This document shows positions 1 through 10,757 of a stretch of DNA of 64,000 nt, piece after piece. Position numbers and translations under genes: made by a program. A model generated the notes under the pieces. The model was not told where the DNA came from. It searched no databases and worked only from the letters and a program-made list of their open reading frames with translations. Within the stretch, counting starts at the first letter, position 1; every line of letters starts with the position of its first letter. Source of the stretch: an uncultured Aeromonadales bacterium (GTDB taxonomy: Bacteria > Pseudomonadota > Gammaproteobacteria > Enterobacterales > Succinivibrionaceae); assembly GCA_902776275.1 (NCBI GenBank), contig CACYPI010000003.1, positions 1 through 64,000 on the forward strand. The letters run 5' to 3'.

Positions 1-122
1 CAGAGGGCCCACACAGATTGTCCGTACTTGTTTTCAAAGAACTTTTTCCATCCACCGGCTCGCGGTGGCGGTGTCTTGCGACAACGGAAATGCATTATAG
101 AGATTTAATTCCCACTGTCAAA
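1..122 (-). promoter_or_regulatory. rRNA operon promoter and antitermination leader, reading left out of the window
   Basis: On the minus strand there is a near-consensus promoter: -35 TTGACA (116-121), a 16-nt spacer and -10 TATAAT (94-99), preceded by A/T-rich sequence that fits an UP element (122-165). Downstream come a short GC hairpin (52-68, boxB-like), a boxA-like AGTTCTTTGAAAACA (29-43) and GGACAATCTGTGTGGGC (7-23), which closely resembles the conserved leader just before 16S rRNA in enterobacterial rrn operons. In E. coli an rrn operon also follows clpB. The 16S gene itself must lie beyond position 1, so the rRNA assignment rests on leader similarity and gene order. Confidence 0.85.
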
Positions 123-239
123 GGTTTTTTTAACAAAATTCCATTTCATTCCTTAACACAATGTATTTTCGACTATTATTTGTAAAATTAATCTTTCATT
201 TTCCCTATTGATCCCTAAAGGATGAATCTTTTGGCTAAA

Positions 240-281
240 CGCAAAGGCGGGGCGGCGCCTGCGCGCTTCCCCGCCTTTTTC
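240..281 (-). terminator. Rho-independent terminator after clpB
   Basis: A GC-rich inverted repeat (AAAGGCGGGG at 243-252, CCCCGCCTTT at 269-278) lies just past the clpB stop. Read on the minus strand the stem is followed by TTTGCGTTT. It separates clpB transcription from the rRNA promoter about 120 bp further on. On the plus strand the stem is followed by TTTTTCC, so it could work in both directions. Confidence 0.6.
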
Positions 282-301
282 CTGTTTTTTAAGCCGTCAG
301 A

Positions 302-2929
<2,628 letters not shown>

Positions 2930-2999
2930 TTATTGCCTCCGATGTGGATTGTGTTCTTTATGGAAATTCTTTTTGAAGCTTAGCGCTTTGCTGATAACT

Positions 3000-3028
3000 A
3001 TATGGGGGCGGGAGGCGCGGTTTTAAAG
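3000..3028 (-). promoter_or_regulatory. Sigma-32 (heat-shock) promoter of clpB
   Basis: On the minus strand CTTTAAA (3022-3028) is followed after 14 nt by CCCCATAT (3000-3007). This fits the RpoH consensus CTTGAAA-N13-15-CCCCATNT with one mismatch in the -35. It lies about 70 bp before the clpB start codon in the pgeF-clpB gap, which otherwise holds only GC-rich inverted repeats (3060-3115). Confidence 0.75.
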
Positions 3029-3182
3029 GATGATTAATGCAGGCATGCCCTGCCTTGGCGCCGCAGGCAAATGGCGCGCGGCCCGGCCGCGCGGCGCGGG
3101 CGCCCCGCGCCAGGCTTCAAAGGAAGTTGAGGAGGCGCCTTATGATGGATGCGGCCTCAATTGAAGGCGGGTGCATCGCCCT

Positions 3183-3950
3183 TCAAGCGGCAGGGCCGAT
3201 GAAGCAGGCCTCTCGCCCGGTGTCGTGGCTTCTGCGCCAGGAGTAGCGCGACGCATCATCTTGGAAGGTGTCGATGAGGCAGTCTGAGACAGAGCCAGCA
3301 TCAATCCCCGCCTGTGAAAGCGAAAGGCGCACGAGGGCCGGGAGCGAGCACATGAGGCGGTCGCCGCGGCCTTTTGCAAAGCAGGCATCGACTCCCTGCG
3401 ATCTGCCAAGGCCCAGGCGCGCCGCCTCCAGCACCTCAGGCCCCACCTCGAAGCTCCGCTGCCTGATGCACGGGCCGATGAAGGCCTTGAACTTGGCTGA
3501 GGATCCCGCGATGGAGCGCATCCTCGCTACGGCCTTCCCAGCGATCCCCGCGACCGCGCCGCGCCAGCCGCAATGCACGGCCGCGCAGACATGCCCGCCG
3601 TCGCATGAGAGCAAAAGCGGCAGGCAGTCGGCGGTGAGCACCGCCACCGCTACCTCAGGATCGGAGGTGACCAGGGCGTCGCACTCCATCCCGTCGGCCG
3701 AATCCGCCGCAGCTTCCAAAACCTTGTCGCCGTGGACCTGCGTCATGTAGACGATGCGCCTTCCGGCGGACATCTCCAGGATCCTGCGGTTTTCCCTGAC
3801 GCGCTCCATCAAGTCATTGGTGTTGGACCCGAGGTTCAGCGTCCCGCAAGGCCCCTCCGACACCCCGCCAGCCCTGCCGGTGAAGCCTGCAAGGCAGGGG
3901 GCGAGGAAGGGCACCGCCTCAAAGGGCGCCGCCGTCTTCTGCGTGTTCAT
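3183..3950 (-). CDS. pgeF: PgeF/YfiH family peptidoglycan editing factor (multicopper polyphenol oxidase fold)
   Basis: This 255-residue protein belongs to the YfiH/LACC1 family. E. coli PgeF corrects mis-made peptidoglycan precursors, and related members act as purine nucleoside-cleaving enzymes. Family motifs are visible: TRAGGVSEG-type N-terminal strand (GRAGGVSEGPCGTLNLG), the metal-site cysteine in LTADCLPLL, the histidine in AVHCGWRG, and IGPCI. The ATG has GAGGAAGG upstream. The start lies inside the end of rluD (32-nt overlap), so the two are probably translated together. Which catalytic activity dominates cannot be told from sequence. Confidence 0.93.
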   Translation of the reverse strand: MNTQKTAAPFEAVPFLAPCLAGFTGRAGGVSEGPCGTLNLGSNTNDLMERVRENRRILEMSAGRRIVYMTQVHGDKVLEAAADSADGMECDALVTSDPEVAVAVLTADCLPLLLSCDGGHVCAAVHCGWRGAVAGIAGKAVARMRSIAGSSAKFKAFIGPCIRQRSFEVGPEVLEAARLGLGRSQGVDACFAKGRGDRLMCSLPALVRLSLSQAGIDAGSVSDCLIDTFQDDASRYSWRRSHDTGREACFIGPAA

Positions 3951-4899
3951 CGCGATCCTTCCTCAGAGCCTCGATGAGCGAGAGCATGTCCGAAGGAAGC
4001 GGGGCCGAGAAGTCGAGCGCCTCCCCGGTGATCGGGTGGTCGAAGCTGAGCCTTGCCGCGTGCAGGGCCTGGCGTCGGAAGGCGCGCAGCGCGGCGGTGA
4101 ACTCCTCGGATGCGCCCTTCAGGAGCCTAAGCCCGTAGCCGTACACCGGATCGCCCAGCAGCGGGTGGCCGATGCTCGCCATGTGCACGCGGATCTGGTG
4201 GGTCCTCCCGGTCTCAAGGCGCACCCTCACCAGGGTGTGGTCGCGGAAGCGCTCCATCACGCGGTAGTGCGTCACCGCCTCGCGGCCCATGCCGTCAGGC
4301 ACCACGGCCATGCGGGTGCGGTTTGTCGGATCGCGCCCGATCTCGCCTTCGATGGTGCCGCCTGCCGTGAGCAGCCCGCAGGCTATGGCCTCGTACTCGC
4401 GCACGACGCGGTGTTTGGCGATCGCCCTTGAAAGGCGGATCTGGGATCTGGGGCTCAACGCCACCACCATCAGGCCTGAGGTGTCCTTGTCGATGCGGTG
4501 GACTATGCCCGCGCGCGGCAGATCCTTGGCCTGCGGATAGCGGAAGAGCAGGCCGTTCATCAGCGTCCCGTCGGGCACGCCTGCGCCTGGGTGCACCACG
4601 AGGCCGGCAGGCTTGTTGATGACCGCGATGTCGGAGTCCTCGTAGACGATGTCAAGCGGGATGTCCTCGGGCTTGGCCTCGAGGACGCCTTCGTCCGCAA
4701 TTGAGATCTCGATCCGCTCCCCGGCGGCGACCTTCTGGCTGGGCCTTGCGATCACCTTGCCGTCAGCGGTGGCGCGGCCTGCCTCGATGGCCTCGGCGAT
4801 GGCCGAGCGCGAGACGTCCGGCAGGAGTTTTGAAATGGCCGCGTCGGCTCGCTTGCCGTGGAGATCGTCTGGGATCTCAAGTTCCACTGTGTTTTCCAA
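3919..4899 (-). CDS. rluD: 23S rRNA pseudouridine(1911/1915/1917) synthase RluD
   Basis: Makes pseudouridines in helix 69 of 23S rRNA. The 326-residue protein has an S4 RNA-binding domain (about 17-60) and the RluA-type catalytic domain. HRIDKDTSG places the catalytic aspartate at D139, the same number as in E. coli RluD, and GRTHQIRVH is present near residue 230. The start codon is TTG with a strong GGAGG six nt upstream. It overlaps pgeF at its 3' end and is divergent from bamD, as in E. coli. Confidence 0.96.
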   Translation of the reverse strand: MENTVELEIPDDLHGKRADAAISKLLPDVSRSAIAEAIEAGRATADGKVIARPSQKVAAGERIEISIADEGVLEAKPEDIPLDIVYEDSDIAVINKPAGLVVHPGAGVPDGTLMNGLLFRYPQAKDLPRAGIVHRIDKDTSGLMVVALSPRSQIRLSRAIAKHRVVREYEAIACGLLTAGGTIEGEIGRDPTNRTRMAVVPDGMGREAVTHYRVMERFRDHTLVRVRLETGRTHQIRVHMASIGHPLLGDPVYGYGLRLLKGASEEFTAALRAFRRQALHAARLSFDHPITGEALDFSAPLPSDMLSLIEALRKDRDEHAEDGGAL

Positions 4900-4903
4900 T
4901 TGC

Positions 4904-4934
4904 TTCCTCCCAAGGCGCGCAGCGCGCTCCTTGG
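4904..4934 (-). promoter_or_regulatory. Hairpin beside the rluD ribosome binding site
   Basis: On the minus strand CCAAGG and CCTTGG bracket AGCGCG-CTG-CGCG, giving a long GC stem that ends against GGGAGGAAG, the rluD Shine-Dalgarno. It could limit ribosome access or mark the mRNA 5' end. A regulatory role is inferred from position only. Confidence 0.3.
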
Positions 4935-4965
4935 AAGTTTAACATCAAGCAGCCGCGCCACGGGA

Positions 4966-4993
4966 TTTTGGCCGTGCCGCGTTAGGCTATAAT
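4966..4993 (+). promoter_or_regulatory. Probable bamD promoter
   Basis: TATAAT at 4988-4993 is preceded at 16 nt by TTTTGG (4966-4971). It is the only consensus -10 in the rluD-bamD gap and points at bamD, 90 bp downstream. The -35 match is modest. Confidence 0.5.
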
Positions 4994-5082
4994 GTCCAGT
5001 CGGGACTGCAGGAGCCTGTTTTTGCGACCTGCGGAACTGCTGGCTTGTTTGGCGGCAACGCCCTTGGGCTCCGGAGGTATCG

Positions 5083-5835
5083 ATGCTCAGAAAAATAGCC
5101 GTGTCTGCGGCGCTTGCGATCGCGCTGGCGCTCACTGGCTGCGGATCGGACAGCGACAGCGGCAACAAGGACAAGGTGCCGGATCTCTCCGCCGCCGCGC
5201 TCTACTCGACCGCCAAGTCTGCGATGGCCAGCAGCGACTTCTCCAAGGCCAAGGACTACCTCGAGGCCCTGGATACCCGCTACCCGTTCGGCGAGTACAC
5301 CGATCAGGTCCAGCTCGACCTCATCTATGTCTACTACAAGACCCGCTCGACCGATCTGGCGGCGGCGGCCGTCGAGCGCTACCAGCGCATCAACCCGACC
5401 TCCATCTACAGCGACTATGTCGCATACATGAAGGGACTCGTTGCGATGCAGAAGCGCGGCAACCTCTTCCAGGAGTTCATGCACCTCGACCGCTCCCAGA
5501 AGGATCCGACCTCGTATTACGACGCCATCAAGACCTTCAGCGAATTCATCAAGACCTATCCAAACAGCCCGTACGTCCACGACGCCAGGCAGCGCATCAT
5601 CTACATGAAGGACCAGCTCGCCGAGCGCGAGTACATGATCGCCAAGTACTACTTCGACCGCGGCGCCTACCTCTCATCGGCCAGGCACTGCCAGTCGATC
5701 CTCTACTCCTACCGCGACACCCAGTACATCGACGAGGCCATGGATCTCATGGCCAAGGACTACGACAAGCTCGGCCTCAAGCTGCCTGCCGACAACACCA
5801 GGAAGGTCATCGCGGCCTCCTCGTCTGGAAAGTAG
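5083..5835 (+). CDS. bamD: Outer membrane assembly lipoprotein BamD
   Basis: Essential lipoprotein of the BAM complex, which folds beta-barrel proteins into the outer membrane together with BamA. The 250-residue protein starts with a lipoprotein signal peptide whose lipobox LTGC puts the lipidated cysteine at about residue 20. The rest is TPR-like: repeats such as YLEALDTRYPFGEY and FIKTYPNSPYVHDAR match the family. Length is close to E. coli BamD (245). The ATG follows GGAGG. It is divergent from rluD, as in enterobacteria, and is followed by rluA after a single base. Confidence 0.96.
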   Translation: MLRKIAVSAALAIALALTGCGSDSDSGNKDKVPDLSAAALYSTAKSAMASSDFSKAKDYLEALDTRYPFGEYTDQVQLDLIYVYYKTRSTDLAAAAVERYQRINPTSIYSDYVAYMKGLVAMQKRGNLFQEFMHLDRSQKDPTSYYDAIKTFSEFIKTYPNSPYVHDARQRIIYMKDQLAEREYMIAKYYFDRGAYLSSARHCQSILYSYRDTQYIDEAMDLMAKDYDKLGLKLPADNTRKVIAASSSGK

Positions 5836-5836
5836 C

Positions 5837-6583
5837 TTGAAAAATCCTTTTGGAAATCCCGCCTCACGGCGGGATTTTGCTTACTGCCCGCCCAAGGCCC
5901 CCTGCATCGAGCTCCTCCACGACAGCCATGTCGCCGTCGTGGTCAAGCCCCCGGGGCTTTTGAGCGTCCCCGGGCGCGCCCCGGAGGCATGCGACAGCGC
6001 GCTCTTCAGGGTCCGCAAGGCTCACCCGCAGGCCCAGGCGGTGCACCGCCTGGACATGGACACCTCGGGGATCCTCGCCATCGCGCTCACCCGCGAGGCG
6101 GCCTCGGCGCTGGGGCGCCAGTTCCAGGAGCGCACGGTGCGCAAGCTCTACCTTGCATGGGTGGATGGTGAAGTCTTGGAAGGCGGGGCAGTCGACGCGC
6201 CGCTGCGCTGCGACTGGGAGAACCGCCCGCGGCAGATGGTCGACCGCAGGCTCGGCAAGCGCGCCCTCACGCTCTACCTGCCGCTCCTGCGCAAAACCGG
6301 GCGCACGCTCGTGGCGCTCGAGCCGCTCACTGGCAGATCCCACCAGCTGCGCGTGCACATGGCCTTGAAGGGCCATCCGATCCTAGGCGACCGCTTCTAC
6401 GCGCACTCCGAGGCCGCGGCAGCCTCGCAAAGGCTGATGCTCCACGCCTCCTTCCTCGAGTTCGAGCACCCGCATACGAAAATCCGGCAGGCCTTCAGGT
6501 CGCTGCCGGACTTTGCGCAGGAGCTTGGGGAGGTCCCCGATCCCTCCATCATGGGATCACTTCTGCCCCCGGGCCTCCTTTAG
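5837..6583 (+). CDS. rluA: RluA family pseudouridine synthase (23S rRNA U746 / tRNA U32)
   Basis: Dual-specificity pseudouridine synthase of the RluA type. HRLDMDTSG places the catalytic aspartate at about residue 75, [10 protein letters not shown] is present, and the region after [11 protein letters not shown] aligns with E. coli RluA over its whole length, with no S4 domain. The only in-frame start that keeps the conserved N-terminus is TTG at 5837, with GGAAAG four nt upstream; no ATG or GTG exists before the conserved core. A 10-bp terminator-like hairpin covers codons 6-14. Its 3' end overlaps djlA, which converges on it, by 27 bp. In E. coli rluA is also beside djlA. Confidence 0.9.
   Translation: MKNPFGNPASRRDFAYCPPKAPCIELLHDSHVAVVVKPPGLLSVPGRAPEACDSALFRVRKAHPQAQAVHRLDMDTSGILAIALTREAASALGRQFQERTVRKLYLAWVDGEVLEGGAVDAPLRCDWENRPRQMVDRRLGKRALTLYLPLLRKTGRTLVALEPLTGRSHQLRVHMALKGHPILGDRFYAHSEAAAASQRLMLHASFLEFEHPHTKIRQAFRSLPDFAQELGEVPDPSIMGSLLPPGLL
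5854..5880 (+). terminator. Terminator-like hairpin after bamD, inside the start of rluA
   Basis: AAATCCCGCC (5854-5863), a TCAC loop and GGCGGGATTT (5868-5877) form a perfect 10-bp stem followed by TGCTT. It lies 19 bp past the bamD stop and so within the first codons of rluA. It could end bamD transcription or attenuate rluA. The short T tract makes full termination uncertain. Confidence 0.5.
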
Positions 6584-7465
6584 CACCTCGTAGGCCGCGG
6601 CAATGTCGCGCGCCTTGTCCTTGTAGGCCTCAGGCGGCAGGCCCTGGCTCCTGAGCCTGTCGGGATGGTACTTGAACATCAGCTTATGGTAGGCCTTGCG
6701 GATCTCCTCCCATGAGGCGTCCGGGCTCACCCCGAGCACCTGGTAGGCGTACGCGAGCTTGTCCGATGACGCCGAGCTTGAGGGTCCATACGATCCTGAC
6801 GAATCGGAGGAATCGTCCGAATAGGACTGGCCGCCGTCTGAATAGCCGCCCGACGATCCCTGCGAGTAGGAATCCCCCTGCCCGCCTCCATAGGAGTACG
6901 CGCGGCGGAAGTTCATCTCCGTGTAGCGCATCCTGATGAGGCTCTCCATGTCCGAGCGCGAGACGCCCAGCGCCGCGGCCACGCGGTAGAGGCGCTCCTC
7001 CTCGCCCTGCGAGATCCTAGCGTCGGCAAGCGCCATGTGGACCACCAGCTCGAGCACCAGCGAGACCGCGGTGATGTTGTTGAGCGAGGCGCGCAGTATG
7101 GCCTGGGCCTCGGCCTCGAGATCGAAGCCGTCGGACTTGCCGCGGTTGAAGGCGGCGATGCAGGCCTGGCGCGCCGGCCCCCTGAGCTGAAAGGCGTCCA
7201 TGCAGGACTCGGCGACCTCGATCTGCTCGCGCTTGATGGCGCCGTCGCCGCGGGCGACGTAGCCCAGGAGCGCCAGCGTGCTCTCGATGAGCGCCGTGTT
7301 GTACTGCCCGCTGAAGGCCCCGGAGGCGGCCCTCGCCGCGCGGATGGCGTTGTTGCGCGGGCGGTCTACCAAGTACCAGCCCAGGATGAAGCCCAGGAGG
7401 CCTCCAAGCGGGATCGGCACGAAAAGCCCGATGATGGCCCCGCAGATCCTTCCGGTCCAGCTCAT
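6557..7465 (-). CDS. djlA: Co-chaperone DjlA (membrane-anchored J protein)
   Basis: Inner-membrane J-domain protein that stimulates DnaK. The 302-residue protein has an N-terminal membrane segment (about 8-30), a TerB-like helical domain (about 55-160), a Ser/Gly/Tyr-rich linker (about 180-230) and a C-terminal J domain whose HPD motif lies in KYHPDRL. This order is typical of DjlA. It starts with a 4-nt overlap (ATGA) with murU and converges on rluA, whose 3' end it overlaps. Confidence 0.95.
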   Translation of the reverse strand: MSWTGRICGAIIGLFVPIPLGGLLGFILGWYLVDRPRNNAIRAARAASGAFSGQYNTALIESTLALLGYVARGDGAIKREQIEVAESCMDAFQLRGPARQACIAAFNRGKSDGFDLEAEAQAILRASLNNITAVSLVLELVVHMALADARISQGEEERLYRVAAALGVSRSDMESLIRMRYTEMNFRRAYSYGGGQGDSYSQGSSGGYSDGGQSYSDDSSDSSGSYGPSSSASSDKLAYAYQVLGVSPDASWEEIRKAYHKLMFKYHPDRLRSQGLPPEAYKDKARDIAAAYEVLKEARGQK

Positions 7466-8145
7466 GCTCTTGCTCCTTGAGATCTCATGTAATAGTCAGC
7501 CTCATGCAGCCTTTCCACCGTGCCGCAGTCAAACCACCTGCCTGAGATCCTCGATGCCAGGAGGCAGCCTGTTGCGGCAAGCCTATCAAAAACCGGGCGC
7601 AGCGGCATCCTCTCCTCGGCCATCCCGGCAAAGACCCCGGGGGTGTAGAGCGCCGCCCCGGTGAAGGTCAGCGCGCCCTCTGAGCCTGAAACGGCCTTGC
7701 CGCCTTGGATGGCAAAGTCGCCCTGGGGGTGGTGCGGCGGGTTGTCGACTAGGAAGATCCGCGCACAGCCTGGGCTCGGGATCCCATCTGTGAACTGCGC
7801 GTAGTCGGCGTCCATCAGGGTGTCGCCGTTGACCACCAGGAAGGGCTCGCCTTTGAAGAAAGGCAGCGCCTTGACTATCCCGCCTGCAGTCTCAAGCCCG
7901 CCCGGGCCTTCGACGCTGTGGGCTATCCTCACGCCAAAGCGCGCCCCATCGCCCAGGTAGTCCTCGATCTTCTGGTGGAGCCAGGCCGAGTTGACGATGA
8001 TGTCGCAGATCCCGGCGCGCTTGAGCCTCATGACGTGCCACCACAACAGCGGATGGCCCGCCACCTCGACCAGCGGCTTGGGGATGGTGTCGGTGATGGG
8101 GCGCAGCCGCTCGCCGCGGCCGGCGGCGAGGATCATCGCGCGCAT
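7462..8145 (-). CDS. murU: N-acetylmuramate-1-phosphate uridylyltransferase MurU
   Basis: Converts MurNAc-1-phosphate to UDP-MurNAc in the peptidoglycan recycling route that by-passes MurA. The 227-residue protein has the nucleotidyltransferase signature [13 protein letters not shown] and TIPKPLVEV at its N-terminus, and VVNGDTLMD for the metal-binding aspartate near residue 108. Annotation as a generic sugar-phosphate nucleotidyltransferase would also fit, but direct coupling to amgK (13-nt overlap) is the Pseudomonas-type MurU arrangement. Confidence 0.88.
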   Translation of the reverse strand: MRAMILAAGRGERLRPITDTIPKPLVEVAGHPLLWWHVMRLKRAGICDIIVNSAWLHQKIEDYLGDGARFGVRIAHSVEGPGGLETAGGIVKALPFFKGEPFLVVNGDTLMDADYAQFTDGIPSPGCARIFLVDNPPHHPQGDFAIQGGKAVSGSEGALTFTGAALYTPGVFAGMAEERMPLRPVFDRLAATGCLLASRISGRWFDCGTVERLHEADYYMRSQGARA

Positions 8146-9095
8146 GGAGCCTCCGCACAGCGCTTGAGGAATGAGGCAAAGCCGGAGAGCCCTAGCTCCT
8201 CCGACTCGCTTATGGAATATTCGAGCACCCTTGGCAGATCCTTCAAATACCCGTCCTTGCCGTCGCGCAGGTGCAGCCGCGAGAAGATCCCCAGCACCTT
8301 GACGTGGCGCTGCAGCGAGGTGCCCAGGAGATGATGGCGGAAGTCCTCAAAGCTCCAGGAGCCGCAAAGCCCCGCTTTTGCCGCCTCATTGAAGAAGCGG
8401 CTTTCAAGGCGCCTTGCAAGGCCGGCGTCGAGCTTCACATAGCAGTCGAAGATGAGCGAGGCGCAGTCGTAGCACAGCGGCCCCCGCACCATGTCCTGGA
8501 AGTCGATAAGGCAGAGCTGCCCGTCCTTGACCATGATGTTGCGGCTGTGGAAGTCGCGGTGCATCGGCACCTGGGGCTGGGTTTTGCAGATCTGCTGGAA
8601 GAATTTGAGTACACCGTCAAGCAGGCAGAGATCGGACTTTGAAAGCGCGATCCCGTGCCGCTCAGAAAGCCACCACTTTGTGAAGATCCCAAATTCTGTC
8701 TTTACGAAGTCGTCGTCAAAGGGCGGAAGGCCCGGGATCTCAGATGCGGCGAGGGTGCAGGCAAGGTCGATTGCCTTTTTGTAAAGGGGCTCAGCGCCAT
8801 CACCACTCGCCGCCTTGGCAAACGAGGTGTCGCCGAGATCCTCCTGCAGGAAGAACCCGTGCTCGAAATCGGCCTTGATGATCCTGGGAACCCTGATCCC
8901 GCGCGCGCAGAGCGCCTCGTCTATTTCATAGAACTCGTGGTTCTTCTGGGTGTCGGGAGGGGAGTCGGAGATGATGAAGCCCCCGGCGCGGTAGTAGCGC
9001 CGGAAGCTCGCGTCCCCGCCCAAGGGCGATAGCGCATCGGGAGCGATGCCGCAGGATGCGGCGAACTCCGAGAGGAGTGCTTTGCGGTCAGTCAC
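8133..9095 (-). CDS. amgK: Anomeric MurNAc/GlcNAc kinase AmgK
   Basis: Phosphorylates MurNAc on the anomeric carbon, feeding MurU. The 320-residue protein has an aminoglycoside-phosphotransferase fold: SPLGGDASFRRYYR nucleotide loop near 22-36, catalytic HRDFHSRNIM near residue 188, and the metal-binding LIDFQDM. It overlaps trmB by 8 nt upstream and murU by 13 nt downstream, so the recycling pair is translationally coupled. The usual neighbour lptD is not in this window. Confidence 0.88.
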   Translation of the reverse strand: MTDRKALLSEFAASCGIAPDALSPLGGDASFRRYYRAGGFIISDSPPDTQKNHEFYEIDEALCARGIRVPRIIKADFEHGFFLQEDLGDTSFAKAASGDGAEPLYKKAIDLACTLAASEIPGLPPFDDDFVKTEFGIFTKWWLSERHGIALSKSDLCLLDGVLKFFQQICKTQPQVPMHRDFHSRNIMVKDGQLCLIDFQDMVRGPLCYDCASLIFDCYVKLDAGLARRLESRFFNEAAKAGLCGSWSFEDFRHHLLGTSLQRHVKVLGIFSRLHLRDGKDGYLKDLPRVLEYSISESEELGLSGFASFLKRCAEAPCAR

Positions 9096-9807
9096 GGGTG
9101 AACAGGAGATCCCATACGCCGTGGCCGAGCCTCTCGCCGCGCTGCTCGAACTTGGTCAGCGGACGCCAGGCCGGGCGCGGGCAGAACCCGCCGTCCTTGG
9201 CGGCATTCGTAAAGCCCTCGGCGCGGGTCATCACGTCGAGCATCTGGTTGGCGTAGTCCTCCCAGTCGGTGGCAAGGCGCACCTGCGCCCCGTGCTTCAA
9301 AAGCGGCGCGACCATGGAGATGAAGCCGTCGGAGATGAGGCGGCGCTTGACGTGGCGCTTCTTGGGCCAGGGGTCGGGGAAGAACACCTGGAGCACGTCG
9401 ATGCTTTGAGGGGCGATGCACTTGCCCAGGACCTCGAAGGCGTCAAACCAGATGATCCTGGCGTTTGCAAGGGCGTTCTCCTCGATGAGCTTGAGGCATG
9501 AGCCAACCCCTGGCGGATGCACCTCGATGCCCAGGTAGTTTGACGCGGGATCGTCCTTTGCCATCTGTACGAAGGACGCGCCCATGCCAAAGCCTATCTC
9601 GAGCACTAGGGGAGCCTCGCGCCCGAAGGCTGCGGCAAAGTCGATGGGCTTGAGATCCGCAGCATCGATGAGGTACTTGGGCCCCAGCTCGTCGATGGCA
9701 CGCTGCTGGGCCTCGGTCATGCGCCCTGCCCTGATGACGAACGATCTGACGTGGCGGTCATCAAGGCAGGTGACGCTGTGCCCGCCCTCCTTGGGAGCGG
9801 ATGCCAT
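9088..9807 (-). CDS. trmB: tRNA (guanine-N7)-methyltransferase TrmB
   Basis: Methylates G46 of tRNA with S-adenosylmethionine. The 239-residue protein shows the SAM-binding VLEIGFGMG near residue 68 and the family signature FFPDPWPKKRHVKRRL near residue 145, with TDWEDYA following. Its ATG shares the A and T of the dapA stop (ATGA overlap), and its end overlaps amgK, so dapA-trmB-amgK-murU-djlA look like one translationally linked unit. Confidence 0.96.
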   Translation of the reverse strand: MASAPKEGGHSVTCLDDRHVRSFVIRAGRMTEAQQRAIDELGPKYLIDAADLKPIDFAAAFGREAPLVLEIGFGMGASFVQMAKDDPASNYLGIEVHPPGVGSCLKLIEENALANARIIWFDAFEVLGKCIAPQSIDVLQVFFPDPWPKKRHVKRRLISDGFISMVAPLLKHGAQVRLATDWEDYANQMLDVMTRAEGFTNAAKDGGFCPRPAWRPLTKFEQRGERLGHGVWDLLFTRD

Positions 9808-10691
9808 CAGAGGACGCCGGCTTCCTGCATGGCCTGCTTGATCTCATCGCGCAGGCTGTCGCTTATCGGCAGGATCGGGAGGCGGCACTCCTCGGTGCAA
9901 AGCCCCAGCAGGGAGGCAGCATACTTGGCAGGGCCCGGGGACGGCTCCTTGAACATGAGCTTGTGCAGCTTCATGAGTCTGTCCTGGGCCTTGCGGGCCT
10001 CCTCCCACTTGCCCTCGGCGCACAGCCTCTGGACCTCGGCCACTTGCCTCGGGGCTATGTTCGCGGTCACGGAGATGCAGCCGACGCCGCCTGCGACGTT
10101 GTAGCTGACCTGGGTCGAATCGTTGCCCGAGAGCCAGGTGAAGTCCTCGCGCTTGATGAGGGCTCGCTCAAGCCAGGGCCTCTCGAGATCGCCCGTGGCG
10201 TCCTTGATGCCGGCGATGCGCGGCAGGCGCGAGAGCTTCTCGAGGGTCTGGGGCTTGACGTCGACAACCACGCGGCCAGGGACGTTGTAGACGATGATCG
10301 GCAGCGAGGTCTCGTCGTGGATCATCTTGAACTGGGCGTAGAGGCCGTCCTGGTTGGGGCGGTTGTAGTAGCCCGCGACCTCGAGGAGGCCGTCGGCGCC
10401 GAGCTTCTCGGCAGCCTGCGAGAGCGCCACGGCCTCGACAGGGTTGTTGGAGCCGGCGCCCGCGAGCACCGGGATCCTGCCTGCGGCAGTCTTGACGACG
10501 ATCTCGACCACGCGCTTGTGCTCCTCATGGGTGAGGGTCGGGCACTCGCCGGTGGTGCCGGCGGGGACGATGGCGCTGGTGCCGTTGTCGATGTGCCATT
10601 CGACCATCTTCTCGAGGGCCTTCTCGTCGACTTTGCCGTCCTTGAACGGGGTGACGAGGGCGACGATGGATCCGTGGAACAAATGCTTCAT
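9807..10691 (-). CDS. dapA: 4-hydroxy-tetrahydrodipicolinate synthase DapA
   Basis: First committed step of lysine and diaminopimelate synthesis: condenses pyruvate with aspartate semialdehyde. From the start chosen here the protein has 294 residues, with GTTGE at 45-49, the catalytic tyrosine in YNVPGR (Y135) and the Schiff-base lysine in GIKDATGD (K163). An open frame continues 12 codons further upstream to 10727, but the ATG at 10691 is preceded by AAAGGT and begins the conserved MKHLFHGSIVALVTPF-like segment, so it is preferred. Confidence 0.96.
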   Translation of the reverse strand: MKHLFHGSIVALVTPFKDGKVDEKALEKMVEWHIDNGTSAIVPAGTTGECPTLTHEEHKRVVEIVVKTAAGRIPVLAGAGSNNPVEAVALSQAAEKLGADGLLEVAGYYNRPNQDGLYAQFKMIHDETSLPIIVYNVPGRVVVDVKPQTLEKLSRLPRIAGIKDATGDLERPWLERALIKREDFTWLSGNDSTQVSYNVAGGVGCISVTANIAPRQVAEVQRLCAEGKWEEARKAQDRLMKLHKLMFKEPSPGPAKYAASLLGLCTEECRLPILPISDSLRDEIKQAMQEAGVL

Positions 10692-10757
10692 ACCTTTAAA
10701 GCGCCCGCGCAGCGGGGCGCCCTCCATAATGCCGAGGCTTGCGCCTGCGGGGAAACC

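Noticed and set aside
6557-6583. 27-bp overlap of convergent rluA and djlA as a regulatory antisense device
   Set aside because: Short 3' overlaps are common in compact genomes and nothing else points to regulation.
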